From an uncultured Pirellulaceae bacterium (GTDB lineage Bacteria; Planctomycetota; Planctomycetia; Pirellulales; Pirellulaceae): DNA of 36,362 bases. Each line of letters starts with the position of its first letter. Position 1 is the first letter of the stretch. Below the pieces are notes generated by a model, which did not search any database, was not told where the DNA came from, and worked only from the letters and a program-made list of their open reading frames with translations. The position numbers were made by a program, and so were the translations under genes. This document shows, one piece after another, positions 1 through 8,416 of the stretch. Where the stretch lies: NCBI GenBank assembly GCA_938040995.1, contig CALHZT010000288.1:1-36362 (forward strand). The letters are read 5' to 3'.

Positions 1-1161
1 GATGATGCCGCCTTGTTCGGAATCGCGACCGACCATAAAACCCATTACGTCCTGCAGAAAGACGAGCGGCAACCAGTTTTGATTGCAATCCATAATGAAC
101 CGAGCCGTCTTGTCCGCGCTGTCATCGTAAATCACACCGCCAAACTGCGTTCCTTTGGCCGTCTTGATCTGTTGATGCTGATTCGCGATCACGCCGACTG
201 GAAATCCACCGATTCGCGCGTAACCGCATACCACCGTCTGGCCATACTCCGCCTTGTACTCCAGGAACGACTTTCCATCGACGATGCAGTCGATCACATC
301 TTGCACATCGAACTGATCTCGCGACTCGAGCGAAACGATGCTGTATAGATCCTTCGTCGGTCTTGATGGACTCACCGGCGACTCGCGCCGATACGGTTTG
401 GCAGGTGAATCGGTCGGAAGCGTCCTTGCCAACTCGCGAAGTCGCTTGATGCAGGCATCATCATCCGGCTCGCGAAAGTCGATCGTCCCGCTGACTTGCA
501 TGTGCATTTCAGCTCCACCCAAATCTTCATGGGAAACCTCCTGACCGATCGCGCTTTTTACCAACGCCGGGCCAGCCAGATACAAACCCGATCCTTCCGT
601 CATCACCAGCTTGTCGCACAATACCGGCAAGTAGCCGCCACCCGCGACGCAATTTCCCATGATGGCAGCGATCTGCGGAATGCCCGCCGCACTGATGATC
701 GCGTTGTTGAAAAAGATGCGGCCAAAGTCGTCTTCGTCCGGAAATATTTCATCCTGCAGCGGCAGGAACACACCCGCCGAATCGACCAGATAAAAAAGCG
801 GCAGGTGATTTGCCATCGCAATCTTTTGGGCGCGGAGAACTTTCTTGGCCGTTGCCGGAAAGAACGCACCCGCCTTAATCGTCGCGTCATTCGCGATGAT
901 CATCGTCAGCCGACCTTCGATCCGGCCGACTCCGGTGACGACTCCAGCCGACGGGCAACCGCCCCAATCTTCATACATGCCCCACGCGGCCCACAACCCG
1001 GTCTCCATAAAGTCGGTGTCCGGATCAATCAGCGCCGCGATCCGCTCTCTCGCCGTTTTGCGATTCTTCTTGTGTTGCCGATCAATCGACTTCTTGCCAC
1101 CACCCAGCCGGATCGTGTTGGCTTGCTCTTCGAATTCGGCGAGAAGTTCATTCCAGTTCAT
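1..1161 (-). CDS. mccB: Methylcrotonyl-CoA carboxylase carboxyltransferase (beta) subunit, 3' end cut by the window
   Basis: The carboxyltransferase half of a biotin-dependent acyl-CoA carboxylase; in leucine breakdown it moves carboxybiotin CO2 to 3-methylcrotonyl-CoA. The reading frame runs open from ATG at 1161 to the window edge, giving 387 residues; family members are about 530, so roughly the last quarter is missing. The N-terminal half contains the typical crotonase-type core: KKSIDRQHKKNRKTARERI, then GAFFPATAKKVLRAQKIAM, YLVDSAGVFLPLQ, FGRIFFNNA and the oxyanion-type GNCVAGGGYLPVL, followed by GPALVKSAIGQEVS. These match MCC beta better than propionyl-CoA carboxylase. No in-frame ATG lies just upstream and the Shine-Dalgarno is weak. 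It is divergent from the thiolase at 1357. The biotin carboxylase partner is not in the window. Assignment to methylcrotonyl rather than another branched acyl-CoA (geranyl-CoA) is from remembered similarity and context. Confidence 0.88.
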   Translation of the reverse strand, partial: MNWNELLAEFEEQANTIRLGGGKKSIDRQHKKNRKTARERIAALIDPDTDFMETGLWAAWGMYEDWGGCPSAGVVTGVGRIEGRLTMIIANDATIKAGAFFPATAKKVLRAQKIAMANHLPLFYLVDSAGVFLPLQDEIFPDEDDFGRIFFNNAIISAAGIPQIAAIMGNCVAGGGYLPVLCDKLVMTEGSGLYLAGPALVKSAIGQEVSHEDLGGAEMHMQVSGTIDFREPDDDACIKRLRELARTLPTDSPAKPYRRESPVSPSRPTKDLYSIVSLESRDQFDVQDVIDCIVDGKSFLEYKAEYGQTVVCGYARIGGFPVGVIANQHQQIKTAKGTQFGGVIYDDSADKTARFIMDCNQNWLPLVFLQDVMGFMVGRDSEQGGII

Positions 1162-1356
1162 AGCTGTTCGCGACTGTGTGGGCGGAGGTTGTTGTGGTTG
1201 ACGGGCAAATTTACGTGAGGGCCTGATGGACACACGTTGCGAGTAATTATTAGCCTTGCAATACTCCTGCATAGACCTGATCAACGGGCGATTGCTCTTT
1301 GTACATCAAGTTGAACAACATCCACATAGATCATCCATCGACAGAAGGGGCTTCAA

Positions 1357-2535
1357 ATGAATGATGCCTATATAGTATCGGGAGCCAGAACGCCGATCGG
1401 CAGTTTCCTAGGTGGACTTTCTTCCGTGTCGGCCCCACAACTGGGTGCAGCCGCCATTGCAGCAGCCATGCAACGATCCGGGCTGTCACTTTCCGCGATC
1501 GACGAAGTCATCATGGGCAACGTGCTCACCTCTGGTATCGGTCAGGCTCCGGCTCGCCAGGCCGCTCTTGCCGCCGGATTCCCTTCCACGATTCCGGCCG
1601 TCACCATCAACAAAGTCTGCGGGTCAGGCCTGAAGGCCGTCATGCTGGCGGCTCAGGCGATCAAGGCCGGCGATGCGACCGCTGTGGTGGCGGGCGGAAT
1701 GGAAAATATGAGCATGGCGCCTCATATTGCAACCGGTTTGCGGTCCGGCCAGAAACTCGGCAACATCTCGATGGTCGATGCCATGGTTCACGACGGCTTG
1801 CACTGTGCCTTTGAGGATTGTCATATGGGCATGCACGCGGAACATATCGCAGAAAAGTGCAACGTCACGCGCGAAGATCAGGACGCATTCGCAGCTTCCA
1901 GCCAACAACGCGCGGCAGCCGCTGTGGCAAAAGGCGCGTTTGCGGACGAAATCATTCCGGTGACCGTACCACATCGTAAAGGCGACATCGTCGTCGATGC
2001 TGACGAAGGCATCCGAGCCGACTCGACTGCCGGAGGACTCGCCAAGCTGCGTTCTGTTTTCAAAAAGGACGGAACGGTAACCGCCGGAAATGCATCCACG
2101 TTGAGCGACGGAGCAGCCGCTGTGGTGGTGACTGATCTCGCGACCGCCGAAAAAGCCAACGCGACGTTTAAGGCGAAGGTGTTGGCGTATCACACCAGCG
2201 GCACCGACCCAAAAGATCTTTTCATCGCCCCCGTCGAAGCGGTTCGCGGCGCTGTCAAAAAAGCCAACCTTTCGCTCGATGATATTGATCTCTTCGAAAT
2301 CAACGAAGCGTTCGCCGCGCAAATGGTGGCTTGTGTAAAGCAGCTGGAAATCCCGGACGAAAAGGTCAACATCTTTGGCGGCGGCATTTCACTCGGGCAT
2401 CCGATCGGAGCCAGCGGGGCTCGAACCCTTGTAACGCTGCTTTACGCGATGAAACAACGAGGCGTAAAACTAGGCGTCACCAGCCTCTGCCTCGGCGGCG
2501 GCAACGCCGTCGCCATGGTCGTCGAACTCGTTTAG
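1357..2535 (+). CDS. Acetyl-CoA acetyltransferase (thiolase)
   Basis: A 392-residue thiolase of normal length that interconverts two acetyl-CoA and acetoacetyl-CoA (or cleaves other 3-ketoacyl-CoAs). The catalytic residues are all visible: nucleophile Cys88 in NKVCGSGLKAV, His348 in GGGISLGHPIGASGAR and Cys378 in SLCLGGGNAVA, close to the 89/348/378 spacing of biosynthetic thiolases such as the Zoogloea enzyme; NEAFAAQ is also present. ATG at 1357 follows an AGAAGGGG ribosome site with a short spacer. The gene diverges from the methylcrotonyl-CoA carboxylase subunit and sits upstream of the branched-chain dehydrogenase genes, so a degradative role at the acetoacetyl-CoA end of leucine catabolism is likely. 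The symbol is left blank because atoB, phaA and fadA-type roles cannot be separated from sequence. Confidence 0.93.
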   Translation: MNDAYIVSGARTPIGSFLGGLSSVSAPQLGAAAIAAAMQRSGLSLSAIDEVIMGNVLTSGIGQAPARQAALAAGFPSTIPAVTINKVCGSGLKAVMLAAQAIKAGDATAVVAGGMENMSMAPHIATGLRSGQKLGNISMVDAMVHDGLHCAFEDCHMGMHAEHIAEKCNVTREDQDAFAASSQQRAAAAVAKGAFADEIIPVTVPHRKGDIVVDADEGIRADSTAGGLAKLRSVFKKDGTVTAGNASTLSDGAAAVVVTDLATAEKANATFKAKVLAYHTSGTDPKDLFIAPVEAVRGAVKKANLSLDDIDLFEINEAFAAQMVACVKQLEIPDEKVNIFGGGISLGHPIGASGARTLVTLLYAMKQRGVKLGVTSLCLGGGNAVAMVVELV

Positions 2536-2542
2536 ATCGAAC

Positions 2543-2995
2543 ATGGTAGTGGACGAGATTAGTTACAGTTTGAGCGCATCCGCCATCCCAATCGAACCTT
2601 CAATCAGAGCGAAACTCTTGAGCAAATACGAACCCGGCCAAGTCTGGACCTACAAAACACGCCCCGGAGAAGAATCATCGCGACTGACGATTGTCAAAGT
2701 CGAACCGCATGACGAGATCGACGTGATTGTTCATATCTACATCTCAGACGTTGCGATTGACTGCCCATCGGCTCCGGATGGCGTCGTCAGAAACATCCAT
2801 CACTCGCCTTATACGGAAGGCGCAATCGACCGAAGCGTCAAGGAACTCGAATCCACAACCGACAAACTTCCAGATTTCAAGGAAGGCTATGCCGTTTGGA
2901 AAGAAGGCTTCGACGAAGGCGAAGCCGGCGTGTTTGACATCAACGTGAAAGAAGGCGTTCAGGTGATGGCGGACGCAGTGCAGGGTGGGGCGTAG
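2543..2995 (+). CDS. Uncharacterised 150-residue protein downstream of thiolase
   Basis: I do not know a function. The protein is soluble-looking, acidic, without signal peptide or membrane segment. A conserved-looking block, YEPGQVWTYKTRPGEESS followed by LTIVKVE and a VHIYISDVAI strand, reads like a small beta-rich domain; the second half contains a DRSVKELEST helix and an FKEGYAVWKEGFDEGEAGVF segment. I recall similar stand-alone proteins in diverse bacteria annotated only as hypothetical, with the same GQVWxYKTRPxEE core; this is memory, not a search. It starts 7 bases after the thiolase stop, so it is probably co-transcribed. The 3' end runs into a dispersed repeat region. Confidence 0.75.
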   Translation: MVVDEISYSLSASAIPIEPSIRAKLLSKYEPGQVWTYKTRPGEESSRLTIVKVEPHDEIDVIVHIYISDVAIDCPSAPDGVVRNIHHSPYTEGAIDRSVKELESTTDKLPDFKEGYAVWKEGFDEGEAGVFDINVKEGVQVMADAVQGGA

Positions 2996-3018
2996 GACAG
3001 AATGTTGGCAACGATTCC

Positions 3019-3172
3019 GTGAGCGGCACGGCGCTAGCCGCCGGTGGGTTTACAGAGGTGACGCCAACATTGGCTCGCAGACTTTGGAAGCGGCGGCCCA
3101 CGTTCGGCATCACCAGATTTGCTTCACACATCTCAGATACTGTGCCCACCGGCGGCTAGCGCCGTTCCTCAC
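3019..3172. repeat. Inverted pair of a dispersed ~30-bp GC-rich palindromic repeat
   Basis: A forward copy at 3019-3048 (GTGAGCGGCACGGCGCTAGC continuing CGCCGGTGGG) is matched by a reverse copy at 3145-3172 with the same GCTAGC-centred core. About 96 bases separate them, so the transcript could fold into a stem of more than 20 imperfect base pairs. The same unit recurs at 13936-13964 and 30155-30395 in this window. It fills the gap between the convergent 150-residue gene and the Lrp regulator, where it could also act as a terminator-like structure. Confidence 0.85.
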
Positions 3173-3214
3173 CACATTTCAGCTTCGCGAATCGCGCGTT
3201 AATCGCCGCGATTT

Positions 3215-3691
3215 CTACTCTTCAACCGTATCTCGATAGTTTGGCAACTCGGAAGATTTTTGAAACTCAAAAATCAGTGACGTTTCGATATGGGCGACTT
3301 CATATCTTGCCGAAAACTTCTCGACCACCACATTTCGCAAGTGGACCACATCTTCGACGGCGACGTGAATCAGAAAGTCCGTCGCGCCCGCAAGAAGATA
3401 AACATTGATGACTTCCTTTGTATTCATCATCTCCCGGATCATCACGTCGAAGTCAATTTTGGCGTGCTGCCTCAATCGCAACGAAATCATGGCTTGAACG
3501 CCAATCCCCAGCGACTCCGGCTGAACGTCCGCGTGGTAGCCGCGCAAAACGCCGTTGTTCTTCAAACGCTTCACGCGTTCCAGACAAGTCGACGGAGAAA
3601 TGCCGTTCGCGTCCGCGAGTTCTTTGTTCGACACCCGGGCGTTGCCCTGGAGCAACCTCAGGATCTCGAAATCTGTTCGGTCCAGCTTCAT
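3215..3691 (-). CDS. Lrp/AsnC family transcriptional regulator
   Basis: A 158-residue Lrp-type regulator of standard length. Residues 1-55 form the winged helix-turn-helix (KLDRTDFEILRLLQGNARVS, then ELADANGISPSTCLERVKRL); residues about 65-140 form the RAM/AsnC effector-binding domain, with the YLLAGATDFLIHV segment that builds the ligand pocket in this family. ATG at 3691 has an AAAGG element upstream. The gene is transcribed divergently from the branched-chain 2-oxoacid dehydrogenase genes and faces the thiolase pair, the arrangement of local Lrp-like activators such as BkdR. I infer that it senses branched-chain amino acids and controls the E1-E2 operon; the sequence alone does not show which effector is bound. 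Confidence 0.93.
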   Translation of the reverse strand: MKLDRTDFEILRLLQGNARVSNKELADANGISPSTCLERVKRLKNNGVLRGYHADVQPESLGIGVQAMISLRLRQHAKIDFDVMIREMMNTKEVINVYLLAGATDFLIHVAVEDVVHLRNVVVEKFSARYEVAHIETSLIFEFQKSSELPNYRDTVEE

Positions 3692-4011
3692 TGGATTCGC
3701 CTTTGTTGATCAATAATTCGATTAGATCCACCTTAACAGAATATAATGCGGATTCAAGAAGGTGAACTAGAATGTTCGATGAAGTCTGTGTACTATTCTC
3801 GCATATCATCCGGCTTTGGGCGTTAAGTCACGGAATCGGCACGGATGAGGCGAGCATCTGGGGTACAGAATCGGCGAATGGCGTAAATTCTGCGGCTCAA
3901 ACTCGCTATACGGAAACTCCCTCAAACTCGCCACCCCGCAAAGTGGGTGAACGCGAGTCAACGAGTACCGGAGACCTTTCACCAAAGGTCGCAACAGGCA
4001 AAGGAGATCAG
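3692..4011 (+). promoter_or_regulatory. Divergent control region and structured leader upstream of E1
   Basis: The 320-base gap between the regulator and the chosen E1 start. A TATAAT hexamer lies at 3743-3748 on the plus strand, with no good -35 match. Two stem-loops follow: 3926-3958 (ACTCGC-CACCC pairing with GGGTG-AAC-GCGAGT, one bulge) and 3973-3990 (GACCTTT-CACC-AAAGGTC). The second ends 10 bases before the AAGGAG ribosome site. The frame is open back to ATG 3772, but the composition looks non-coding. The hairpins may be a dispersed repeat or a regulatory leader; which one is unknown. Confidence 0.4.
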
Positions 4012-5994
4012 ATGAGCAGTGATCAGATGCAGAAACAAAAAACGACGCTGAACCACGTTGAACTTCTGAAGTTGATGTACCTCAGCCGCGAGGGCGACCG
4101 ACGTGAAGGCGTCTTGCTACGACAGAGCAAGGGCTGGTTTCAAGTCGCCGGAATGGGACATGAAACGCTCGCTGCCGTTTCTCTTCTGATGCATGATGAC
4201 GACTATCTCTTCCCGTACTACCGGGATCGAGCCATGGTGCTTGCCAGGGGAGTCACCAATTATGAGCTCGCACTGGCTTACTTCGGCAAGAAGAGCAGCA
4301 GCAGTGGCGGCCGACAAATGCCTGGCCACTACTCGTCGCGGAAGAGAAACATCTGGAGCGTTCCGACTCCAACCGGCGCCAACCTCTTGCCAGCCTGTGG
4401 TGTTGCATGGTCGATGCAGTTACGCGGCCAGGACAATCTTGTCGTCGCAACGACGGGTGACGCGGCCAGCCGCCAGGGCGAATTTTACGAAGCCGTTTCG
4501 TTCGCGACAGAACGAAAACTACCTGTCATCTTTATGGTCGAAGATAACCGGTACGGGATCAGCACCTGCACGGACAAGTTCAATCCGTTCAATCTCGGCG
4601 TATTCAACGAGGAGATGGTGACGCGAATAAACGCCCGGCATCCAGACAACGTTCACCACGCCGCCCAATCGGCTTTTGCCCGCGCCCGTTCTGGCGAGGG
4701 ACCTTCGATCCTGGTTTGCGAAGTCGACCGGTTGTGCAGCCATACCAGTAGCGATGATCATCGCACCTATCGTGAACCAAAAGAAATCTCCGAGATGATG
4801 GATCGCGACCCGATTCATACGCTCGCCAACGAATTGATCGAGGCCGAAATGCTCGGACAAGATCAGTGGGATTCGATTCAGGCAGAAATCGACGAACAAG
4901 TTGACAGGGAATACCGTCACGCAGAGATGGCCGAAGATCCTTCGCCCGAGAGCGTGCTCGACGAGCTGCTCGGTGACGAACCCGTTGCGACTCCGCCGCC
5001 ACTCGTGGGCGGTCAGAAAATGCGGATTGTTGACGCTGTCAACGACGTATTCGCTGAGTCACTAAAGCAGGATCGCGATCGCATTTTCTTCGGCGAAGAC
5101 ATTGCCGATCCCAAGGGCGGCGTTTTCCGGCTGACTTTGGGATTGTCCACGGATCATCCCGACCGCGTGTTCAATGCACCGCTCGCCGAAGCCACGATCG
5201 CGGGAGTCGCCTGTGGAATGGCGAACGCCGGCATGAAGCCCGTATTCGAGATGCAGTTTATCGACTTCGTGGGCCCCGCGTGGAATCAGATCACGCAAAA
5301 CCTCGCCACCATCCGCTGGCGCACCAATGGCGACTGGACCTGTCCCGCCGTTATCTACGCACCATACGGTGCCTACCTGCCTGGCGGTTCGATCTGGCAC
5401 AGTCAGGCGAACGAATCGTGGTTCGCGCACACGCCGGGTCTTCGAGTCGTCTGTCCGTCGACGGCGGAAGATGCGGCTGGCCTTCTTTGGACCGCGATGC
5501 ACGCCGAAGATCCGACGATCGTGTTGCTGCCGAAACATCTTATTCGCCAACCGGTGATGGTGGATGAGAATATTCCTGCGGTCCCATTTGGGAAAGCGCG
5601 AATTCGCCGCAGCGGCGAAGATGTGACCCTGGTGACTTGGGCCAATTGCACCGAGCTCGCCCTCGCAGTCGCCGATCAAATGGCCGACGATGTTTCCGTC
5701 GAAGTCATCGACTTGCGCTCCATCCAGCCATGGGATCGGGATACCATCACCGAATCGCTCGAAAAGACCGGCCGACTGGTCGTCGTCCAGGAGGACGGGA
5801 AATCTTGCAGCGTTGGCCAGATGATCATCAGCGAGCTAACTGGTGAAGACGATAGCTGGTACAGTTTCATCAGCCCGCCGAAACTCGTCTCGAAGCCAGA
5901 CGTTCACATCGGGTACAACCCAATTCTTGAGTATGGTGCTTTACCGGATATGAATGACATTACCCGCGCCATCAACGAGGTCATGGAGGCGTAG
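4012..5994 (+). CDS. Branched-chain 2-oxoacid dehydrogenase E1, fused alpha and beta subunits
   Basis: Thiamine diphosphate-dependent decarboxylase that feeds acyl groups to the E2 lipoyl arm. The 660-residue product fuses both E1 chains. The alpha part (about 1-325) has GMGHETLAAVSLLM, the RQMPGHYSS segment, and the ThDP/Mg motif GDA (149-151) ending at Asn179 in VEDNRYGIST; CSHTSSDDHRTYR matches the phosphorylation-loop region of BCKDH alpha. A DEPVATPPPL linker leads to the beta part (about 335-660) with FFGEDIADPKGGVFR, FNAPLAEATIAGVACGMA and PGLRVVCPSTAEDAAGLL. The frame opens at 3772, but ATG 4012 has a strong AAGGAG six bases upstream and begins where family homology begins, so I use it. 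E2 starts 3 bases after the stop. No E3 is nearby. Pyruvate dehydrogenase activity cannot be ruled out, but the regulator and neighbours favour branched-chain acids. Confidence 0.9.
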   Translation: MSSDQMQKQKTTLNHVELLKLMYLSREGDRREGVLLRQSKGWFQVAGMGHETLAAVSLLMHDDDYLFPYYRDRAMVLARGVTNYELALAYFGKKSSSSGGRQMPGHYSSRKRNIWSVPTPTGANLLPACGVAWSMQLRGQDNLVVATTGDAASRQGEFYEAVSFATERKLPVIFMVEDNRYGISTCTDKFNPFNLGVFNEEMVTRINARHPDNVHHAAQSAFARARSGEGPSILVCEVDRLCSHTSSDDHRTYREPKEISEMMDRDPIHTLANELIEAEMLGQDQWDSIQAEIDEQVDREYRHAEMAEDPSPESVLDELLGDEPVATPPPLVGGQKMRIVDAVNDVFAESLKQDRDRIFFGEDIADPKGGVFRLTLGLSTDHPDRVFNAPLAEATIAGVACGMANAGMKPVFEMQFIDFVGPAWNQITQNLATIRWRTNGDWTCPAVIYAPYGAYLPGGSIWHSQANESWFAHTPGLRVVCPSTAEDAAGLLWTAMHAEDPTIVLLPKHLIRQPVMVDENIPAVPFGKARIRRSGEDVTLVTWANCTELALAVADQMADDVSVEVIDLRSIQPWDRDTITESLEKTGRLVVVQEDGKSCSVGQMIISELTGEDDSWYSFISPPKLVSKPDVHIGYNPILEYGALPDMNDITRAINEVMEA

Positions 5995-5996
5995 GG

Positions 5997-7325
5997 ATGC
6001 CAGTCGTAGCGGTACGGATTCCACAGCTTGGCGAGGGTTTGCAAGAGGCTCGGTTGATCGAGTTCCTCAAGCAACCTGGCGACACCGTCAAGCGTGACGA
6101 ACCCATCTACGTGATGGAAACCGACAAGGCGACGACGGAAGTCGAATCGCCCTACGACGGTACTTTGCAAGAGTGGCTCGAAAAGCCTGACACGGTTTTG
6201 CCAATCGGCGCCGAGATTGCAAAGATGCAAGTCGCCGAGGGTGTCAAAGAAATGCCCTCGGACCACCACCCGGGGCCCTCTGTTCCAACACCGACGCCGG
6301 CTCGCTCCGCCAACAAAACTTCGGCCGCTACGCAGATCACGCCGGCAGCTGCAGCTCCTGCTGCTGTCGCAACGGCACCAACGTTGCCGACGCTACCAGA
6401 ACTGAAACCAGGACGCGGACCTGTCCGGGCCGCTGATGGAGTTCCCATACCGCCCAGAACAAAACGATACCTCCGCGACAAAGGCGTCATGGAATTCGCA
6501 TCACACGTTGCCGCCGCGGGCACCAAACTGATGCCATCCGATGTTGATGCCTTTATCGAGAGTGGTGGACCGGAACAGGCGGCTGCCGCCATTGCCGCTC
6601 AGGCCGCCGCGATCGAACAGGAGAAGGTACCGTCGTTTGTTACGTCTGACGACTTTGTCGAATCTGCACTGCCGACGGCGCAGCAAACACTCAACTATCG
6701 CATGGCTCGCGGCGCCCAGGTCGCATTGCCTGCCACACTGGTTACCGATGTTGACTGGACCTCGATCGCCGCCGCCAGAGACAAAGTTCGCGACTCGGGC
6801 GGACCGACCGGATTTGCCATGCTTCTCTGGTGCGTCGCCCAGGCCATGAAAGAACATCAGCAGTTTCGCAGCACACTTTCGAATGACGGCAAGACTTTAC
6901 GGACTTACCACAACGTCAACCTTGGCATCGCCGTCGCGTTACCCGGCGACGAACTCAAGATGGCAGTAGTCCACAAAGCCGACGAAATGGATCGCGAAAA
7001 TTTCTTTGACCAACTGGCCGACCGCATCGAAAAGGCTCGCGACGGCAAAGACCAGATTGATGCCTCGACGACCGTACACATCTCAAACATTGGCACGGCC
7101 AACATGCGACTGGGCGTACCCGTCGTTGTGACGCCAGCCGTCGCAACAATCGCTGTCGGTGAAGTTCGTGCCGAGCCGATTCCGGATGAAGATAACCCAG
7201 CTGGTTTCAAGTTCAGAAAAACGGCCTCGCTAACGATGGCCTTTGATCATCGAGTCATGAATGGAGTCGGCGCTGCCAGCTTCCTGAACCAGATTCGCGA
7301 TCTGGCCGCCAATTTTACGATCTAA
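5997..7325 (+). CDS. 2-oxoacid dehydrogenase E2 (dihydrolipoyl acyltransferase)
   Basis: The core acyltransferase of the complex, moving the acyl group from lipoate to CoA. Domains in order: one lipoyl domain (residues 3-78) with the lipoylated Lys44 in METDKATTEVESPYDG; an Ala/Pro/Thr-rich flexible linker (about 88-140); a peripheral-subunit-binding domain (about 150-188, PPRTKRYLRDKGV); and the catalytic domain (about 230-442). The active-site motif is DHRVMNG, with His418 conserved but Asn422 where most E2s have Asp (DHRxxDG). ATG 5997 lies just after the E1 stop, with the ribosome site GGAGGCGTAGGG inside the E1 3' end, so the two are translationally linked. The acyl specificity is inferred from context. 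Confidence 0.92.
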   Translation: MPVVAVRIPQLGEGLQEARLIEFLKQPGDTVKRDEPIYVMETDKATTEVESPYDGTLQEWLEKPDTVLPIGAEIAKMQVAEGVKEMPSDHHPGPSVPTPTPARSANKTSAATQITPAAAAPAAVATAPTLPTLPELKPGRGPVRAADGVPIPPRTKRYLRDKGVMEFASHVAAAGTKLMPSDVDAFIESGGPEQAAAAIAAQAAAIEQEKVPSFVTSDDFVESALPTAQQTLNYRMARGAQVALPATLVTDVDWTSIAAARDKVRDSGGPTGFAMLLWCVAQAMKEHQQFRSTLSNDGKTLRTYHNVNLGIAVALPGDELKMAVVHKADEMDRENFFDQLADRIEKARDGKDQIDASTTVHISNIGTANMRLGVPVVVTPAVATIAVGEVRAEPIPDEDNPAGFKFRKTASLTMAFDHRVMNGVGAASFLNQIRDLAANFTI

Positions 7326-7333
7326 GTTGGTGT

Positions 7334-7347
7334 ACAGGCTTTAGCCT
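7334..7347. terminator. Short stem-loop after E2
   Basis: CAGGCT-TT-AGCCTG forms a perfect 6-bp hairpin nine bases after the E2 stop. There is no following T-run, so it may be an mRNA end-stabilising hairpin or a dispersed motif rather than an intrinsic terminator. Confidence 0.3.
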
Positions 7348-7395
7348 GCGACCGCGCACTTCACCCCATCTAACCCTCAACAACAAAACGACCAG

Positions 7396-7465
7396 CCACG
7401 AATCACACGAATCTCCACGAACAAAAAGCATCAAACGTATTCGTGAAAATTCGTGCAATTCGTGG
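7396..7465. repeat. ATTCGTG-periodic inverted repeat
   Basis: The left arm 7396-7421 and right arm 7440-7465 are 26 bases each and pair at 22 positions around an 18-base loop. Each arm is itself built of about 8-9-base steps of CACGAAT (left) or ATTCGTG (right). It lies between E2 and the phenylalanine hydroxylase gene, ending 28 bases before its ATG and about 10 bases before its ribosome site (CAAGGA), so it forms most of that gene's leader or a readthrough barrier. Confidence 0.8.
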
Positions 7466-7492
7466 CCCAACACACTCTCTCAAGGACTCGCC

Positions 7493-8416
7493 ATGAGCAC
7501 ATCAATCACACCAGGCCAGGGCCTGACAACAACCAAAGCCCCATTCATCGAAAACGCCCAAGCCAACGGTGAGCTCTACATCCACCAGCCGTACGAGTTG
7601 TACAGCGAAGAGAACCAGGCGACCTGGCGGAAGATGTACGAAGCCATTCGCCCGAAATGGGAAAAGTACGCGAACGCCAAATTCATGGAAGGCGTCGAGA
7701 ACCTGATGCTCAAACCAGACGCGATCCCGCGGCTGGACGAGATCAACGAGTTTCTGTCACCGCTCAGCGGCTTTTCCGCAAAGCCAGTCTCGGGCTACGT
7801 ACCGGCGTATCTCTTCTTTGACTGCCTGCGAAATCGTTCATTCCCAACAACGATTACCATCCGTGACGGCCAGTCGCTGGACTACTTGCCCGAGCCCGAT
7901 ATCTTCCACGACATCGCTGGCCACGTCCCCATGCACACGGACCGTAAATTTTCCGATGTGCTTGTGCGATTTGGCGAAGTCGCCAGGTTCGCCGCCATTC
8001 GCGCAAGAACACTAACAAGCGATCAGGACGAAATAAATCGAGTCGTCGAGAGTAACATCAAAGCGATGGCCCGCTTTTTCTGGTTTACCGTCGAGTTCGG
8101 CTTGATGCGTGAAAAGGGCGAGATGAAAGTTTACGGAAGCGGTCTTCTCAGTTCGAGCGGCGAAATCGAACACTGTATCGAATCCGATTTGGTGCAGCGA
8201 TTCCCGATACAACTCGAATGGGTTGTGAATCAGTATTTCGAGATCGACAAGTATCAACCGCTGCTGTTTTTCGTCGAGTCGTTTGATCACCTGTTTGGCC
8301 TGGTAGATGACCTCGAGCAATGGCTAAAGGACGGTAAGCTCGACAACGTCTCGCCGGGCGAACCGGCGGTGAACCCTGAAGATCTCCAGTCGTTCCTGAT
8401 GGCGGAAACCGAATGA
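7493..8416 (+). CDS. phhA: Phenylalanine 4-monooxygenase (pterin-dependent)
   Basis: Monomeric bacterial-type phenylalanine hydroxylase of 307 residues that converts phenylalanine to tyrosine with a tetrahydropterin cofactor and O2. It has only the catalytic domain; no ACT regulatory domain is present. The iron ligands are visible: His139 and His144 in DIFHDIAGHVPMH and Glu201 in WFTVEFGLM. VYGSGLLSSSGEIEHC and the FVESFDHLFGLVDDL region near the C-terminus also fit the family. CAAGGACTCGCC gives an AAGGA ribosome site 7 bases before ATG 7493. The stop overlaps the next gene's ATG by four bases, so the two are translationally coupled. No pterin carbinolamine dehydratase (phhB) is seen in the window. 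Confidence 0.95.
   Translation: MSTSITPGQGLTTTKAPFIENAQANGELYIHQPYELYSEENQATWRKMYEAIRPKWEKYANAKFMEGVENLMLKPDAIPRLDEINEFLSPLSGFSAKPVSGYVPAYLFFDCLRNRSFPTTITIRDGQSLDYLPEPDIFHDIAGHVPMHTDRKFSDVLVRFGEVARFAAIRARTLTSDQDEINRVVESNIKAMARFFWFTVEFGLMREKGEMKVYGSGLLSSSGEIEHCIESDLVQRFPIQLEWVVNQYFEIDKYQPLLFFVESFDHLFGLVDDLEQWLKDGKLDNVSPGEPAVNPEDLQSFLMAETE

Noticed and set aside
3772..4011. N-terminal extension of E1 from ATG 3772
   Set aside because: No family homology, non-coding look, two hairpins inside and a much better ribosome site at 4012; kept only as an open question.
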